From Methanoregulaceae archaeon (GTDB taxonomy: Archaea; Halobacteriota; Methanomicrobia; Methanomicrobiales; Methanospirillaceae): 7,473 nt of DNA. This document shows positions 5,155 to 7,473 of the stretch, one piece after another (positions within the stretch are counted from its first letter, which is position 1; every line of letters begins with the position of its first letter). Where the stretch lies: the NCBI GenBank assembly GCA_013331415.1, contig DUGL01000128.1, forward strand, positions 20,467 to 27,939, in the 5' to 3' direction. A program made the translations under genes and the position numbers. Below the pieces are notes generated by a model. The model worked only from the letters and a program-made list of their open reading frames with translations. It was not told the origin of the DNA and ran no database searches.

Positions 5155-7062
5155 TTAATCCAGGGTAAGATAATAATCAAGGGGTCCTCCATCACACCAG
5201 AAATGCATCTGAAGGTCTGGTGGGTTGAACACCACATGACCACTTTCAGCTCCTCGTCCACTTATACATCCACCGGTTTCTCGATCATTTAGTACCGCCC
5301 AAAATCCGGAACACCAAAAATTATAGGATTTTTCTCTGCCATCTATCGTTTCCACCATGATGATCGAGTTCACTGTTGGGGATGTCCCTATTCTTTGATA
5401 GAGATCTTCGACAGAATGGACCGGCTCAGGGAACACGAACCTTATGGATACCTCCTGCTCTCCATCACGGGGATGAACGCGTCTTCCGGACAGAGGATGG
5501 GTAAAGAGATCATAGAGCTGATCCAACCCTGAAGTTTTCCAGAGAGCATACAGAAGAGGTTTCACACACGGTTCATCACCGATGGATCCAAGGATTGGCT
5601 GTTCATCCTCAAGCATTGTTTTTTCACAGATCAGCAAGTCAGGAGTTAGGCCTGGAATACAGTATATTTGCAGGTTTGCTTCAATGAAATCGAGAAAATC
5701 TACGAAACTTCCCACGGAAGTCCTGGGGAAAACCTGTTCCAGTGTGAAGGTATAACGAGCACCGCTTTCCCATCCGTACATCTCTTTAAAATATGACCTT
5801 CGTTTATCCCACACACCATTCCTCGGTAGATCAGTGCCATCTTCACAGGTCAGACTGACATCCTGTACTGGACTCTCTATGATATCCGGTTCCGGATGGG
5901 GTTCTTCCAACGGGTAATGATAATATTGAGTCGTGCGGGGTACACGAATGATGAGGGTGAAGGGGGCACTTACGCTCCCACGTACCAGTGTAGAGGGGAA
6001 CGCTCCGAGAAGTTGGATGGTGAAATGAAAACGTCGTCTGGGTTCCTCGCTCCAGATCCACTCCACTTCGCATGATTCAAGGATCATTCCTGGATAGTCA
6101 ACACAATGGATCCATACATGATCAGAGGCAGGCAATGGCAGCTGATTCCCCGAACCATCCAGAGGAACAAGCCGGAGATAGAGAAAGTCCTGGGCCCATG
6201 AAATCTCATTTGTACATTGAAGATCCAAGTCATCTGCACAGTACCTGGGAGGATCCCCCTCTAATCCAAGGACCTGCTGATGTTCACCACAGGTATGGTA
6301 ATCGATGTAGTTTGGACCCTCATACCATGTCCGGACTCCGGTATCTGCCCGGGCATCTTCTGCATTGGGTGTCGTGAAACCAGCAGGTCCGGCAATCTGG
6401 AGCAGAACCTTTTCGCAGCCATCAACATCCCGGTAATCCCATGTAAGATGTGCATGTTTAACAAGGGAGGGCACCAGGTACAACCTGGCTGCAGTATCAC
6501 CCCATATAATAAGGGGTTGGGGTTCCACCGTTCCAGGACCGCTCGGTGAGGTTGACGGTTCCGCGGGTTCCGGCAGGCTCGCAAGAAGACGACGTTTTAC
6601 TGGATATCCGAATACAAAGGGTGCATGGGGCAGGTATTTCGACCTGTCCGGGAGGGCAACAATTTGTCCAGGCTTCACCACTGCACTCGTACTTTTTGGT
6701 CTGGTCATGAAAGATTGGAGAATACTCGTGCCGAGGTTACGGTTCTGTTTGTCCCGGACCTCAATTCTCCAGCAATAGGGGGTATTCTTCCTGAGTTTCC
6801 GGGATTCTTTGGGAACCTTATAAAAAGTGGTGGTAATGTTATCGGCCTGGTATACCGGTTTTTTCTTTGTCACTTCTGAAAGGGGTGTCCCGGGTTCATA
6901 CAGGTATACAGACAGCCGATAAACGACCTGAGAATCTCCTTTGTCCGGAGGTTCCCATTGGAACCAGAGATTATCGTTATCAACCGGGTGGTGCTGGCGA
7001 GGAAAGATAAGTGAGAGGCCCTTTTTTCTTTCTTTTTTTGTAGGGGAATAAGGATTGGGCAT
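5155..7062 (-). CDS. Large protein of unknown function with FN3-like N-terminal domain, Cys-rich
   Basis: The protein has 635 residues. It starts with a basic hydrophilic stretch (SPTKKERKKGLS) and has no signal peptide or TM segment. An in-frame TGA three codons before the ATG rules out a longer N-terminus, and GGTGA at 7069-7073 is a well-placed ribosome binding site. Residues about 31-120 resemble a fibronectin type III domain (NLWFQWEPPD, VVYRLSVYLYE, PYCWRIEVRD). A Pro/Ser linker spans about 163-183. Residues about 185-380 are beta-rich with HLTWDYRDVDGCEKVLLQIA and DFLYLRLVPLDGSGNQ, again Ig-like. The C-terminal 250 residues are not recognised. There are 14 cysteines (97, 216, 258, 275, 283, 320, 331, 406, 468, 479, 499, 584, 599, 623). 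No catalytic motif is seen. It is a single-gene unit, convergent to the surface-protein pairs. It could be an intracellular scaffold or a protein exported by another route; neither can be shown. Confidence 0.8.
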   Translation of the reverse strand: MPNPYSPTKKERKKGLSLIFPRQHHPVDNDNLWFQWEPPDKGDSQVVYRLSVYLYEPGTPLSEVTKKKPVYQADNITTTFYKVPKESRKLRKNTPYCWRIEVRDKQNRNLGTSILQSFMTRPKSTSAVVKPGQIVALPDRSKYLPHAPFVFGYPVKRRLLASLPEPAEPSTSPSGPGTVEPQPLIIWGDTAARLYLVPSLVKHAHLTWDYRDVDGCEKVLLQIAGPAGFTTPNAEDARADTGVRTWYEGPNYIDYHTCGEHQQVLGLEGDPPRYCADDLDLQCTNEISWAQDFLYLRLVPLDGSGNQLPLPASDHVWIHCVDYPGMILESCEVEWIWSEEPRRRFHFTIQLLGAFPSTLVRGSVSAPFTLIIRVPRTTQYYHYPLEEPHPEPDIIESPVQDVSLTCEDGTDLPRNGVWDKRRSYFKEMYGWESGARYTFTLEQVFPRTSVGSFVDFLDFIEANLQIYCIPGLTPDLLICEKTMLEDEQPILGSIGDEPCVKPLLYALWKTSGLDQLYDLFTHPLSGRRVHPRDGEQEVSIRFVFPEPVHSVEDLYQRIGTSPTVNSIIMVETIDGREKSYNFWCSGFWAVLNDRETGGCISGRGAESGHVVFNPPDLQMHFWCDGGPLDYYLTLD

Positions 7063-7068
7063 AGATTT

Positions 7069-7073
7069 TCACC
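7069..7073 (-). promoter_or_regulatory. Ribosome binding site GGTGA for the minus-strand gene
   Basis: The minus strand reads GGTGA, then six bases, then ATG (7062). It overlaps the in-frame TGA, and so fixes this start. Confidence 0.6.
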
Positions 7074-7096
7074 GAGGTCAATGCATCCATGAAGCC

Positions 7097-7105
7097 ATTA
7101 TACAA
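7097..7105 (-). promoter_or_regulatory. Possible TATA box for the minus-strand gene
   Basis: The minus strand reads TTGTATAAT. A TATA centre near 7101 predicts a start near 7075, giving a very short leader that still includes the GGTGA site. The short leader makes this tentative. Confidence 0.35.
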
Positions 7106-7195
7106 CACGATGAGAAAAAGATAACCCAGCTAATAGTCATCAGGGAGCTTGGGCAGCACTCCCTGAAGCGCGGTTGTGTATTGACCGGGGTGTTC

Positions 7196-7237
7196 TTCGT
7201 CTCAGCAGGGGTACTCTCCTCCGTGGTCATCCCTGGC
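7196..7237 (+). repeat. Copy 2 of the 42-base element reading FVSAGVLS..VIPG
   Basis: The + frame gives LTGVFFVSAGVLSSVVIPG after a basic SLKRG, like a membrane segment, and is open to the window end. On the minus strand the same bases read PGMTTEESTPAET, and copy 1 reads PGMTR, stop, ESTPAET, so silent-looking differences fall in the wobble position of both strands. The missing stop in the + frames favours the + strand but does not settle it. No good start codon is seen. Confidence 0.45.
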
Positions 7238-7250
7238 CCTGATCCTTCCC

Positions 7251-7291
7251 CCGCTTCCCCTGGAGGGGTCCGCTTCCCCTGCAACCCTGCC
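7251..7291. repeat. Copy 2 of the 19-base repeat, with a local 12-base duplication
   Basis: Bases 7273-7291 are identical to 4730-4748. CCGCTTCCCCTG also occurs twice here (7251-7262 and 7270-7281, period 19), so part of the repeat is locally duplicated. Confidence 0.6.
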
Positions 7292-7299
7292 AACTATCC

Positions 7300-7473
7300 A
7301 TGCGAAAGACTACAATCCCCTGGACGTTCCCGAACATACGCCCTGTTTCCTGTGCGGTGCTCCCTGGTCCCACCATATCGAGAAGCTGACCGGGAGCCGG
7401 AAGGCACGACAAAAGGACCAGCAGCAGGCCCGGCGGGATCTGCAAGGCCCTGTTACCGGACGGCAAAGGTGAA
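7300..7473 (+). pseudogene. Zinc-ribbon-type protein gene, frameshifted and cut by the window end
   Basis: Frame of base 7302 reads KDYNPLDVPEHTPCFLCGAP, WSHHIEKLTGSRKARQKDQQ, QARR and then leaves any sensible sequence, ending at a TGA (7470-7472). One base on, at 7438, the text continues IC, and after a second shift at the CCC (7448-7450) it continues CYRTAKV to the window end. Read together this gives CFLC ... ICKACY, two CxxC pairs, typical of a small zinc-binding domain. A start ATG at 7300-7302 would also need one more A in the AAA run (7305-7307). Each break is one base in a homopolymer, so sequencing error is possible, but all longer genes in the window are intact, which favours real decay. 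Identity beyond 'zinc-ribbon-like' is not established. Confidence 0.45.

Noticed and set aside
6072..6584. Several 90-107 residue frames on both strands
   Set aside because: They lie inside the intact 635-residue minus-strand gene and have no coherent features.
7078..7293. 71-residue minus frame with a hydrophobic C-terminus
   Set aside because: Covers the promoter region of the minus-strand gene; the PGMT..ESTPAET part is shared with copy 1, where the frame has a stop. Not convincing as a gene.
7227..7466. 79-residue minus frame with a signal-peptide-like LLLVLLSCLPAPG
   Set aside because: The same DNA reads as a zinc-ribbon protein on the + strand, which is more specific.

Overview
The window looks like chromosomal DNA of an archaeon, most likely a methanogen of the Methanomicrobiales type. 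That is an inference from several signs: secreted beta-sandwich proteins with Pro/Thr or poly-Gly linkers, single C-terminal membrane anchors with short basic tails, AT-rich TATA-type promoters in otherwise moderately GC-rich DNA, oligo-T terminators, and GGAG/GGTG ribosome binding sites. No rRNA, tRNA, CRISPR array or recognisable transposase is visible.

Left half (1-4171, + strand): two tandem gene pairs for cell-surface proteins. Pair 1 is the 3' part of a large secreted protein (Gly-rich end, IPT/TIG domain, then a C-terminal beta domain) followed 9 bases later by a membrane-anchored protein (fibronectin type III, Gly and Pro/Thr linkers, ZU5-like domain, TM helix). Pair 2 is a small secreted protein made almost only of the same C-terminal beta domain, followed 10 bases later by a membrane-anchored protein (DUF916/WxL-interacting-like domain, Ig-like domain, ZU5-like domain, TM helix, KKKK tail). 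So each pair is one soluble secreted protein with a WxL-like domain plus one anchored partner. This resembles the layout of Gram-positive WxL / WxL-interacting surface complexes and is the best candidate here for an under-described system. The assignment rests on reading by eye.

Middle (4172-5154): nearly 1 kb with no convincing intact gene. It holds terminators, an AT-rich promoter-like patch, Gln/Leu-type 21-base repeats, and small candidate or remnant ORFs on both strands.

Right half (5155-7062, - strand): one 635-residue gene of unknown function. It has a fibronectin-III-like N-terminus, 14 cysteines and no signal peptide or membrane segment. Two short direct-repeat families lie on both sides of it (4975-5016 with 7196-7237, and 4730-4748 with 7273-7291), which suggests the gene sits between duplicated or rearranged pieces.

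Right end (7063-7473): debris, then what reads as a CxxC...CxxC zinc-ribbon gene broken by at least two single-base shifts and cut off by the window end.
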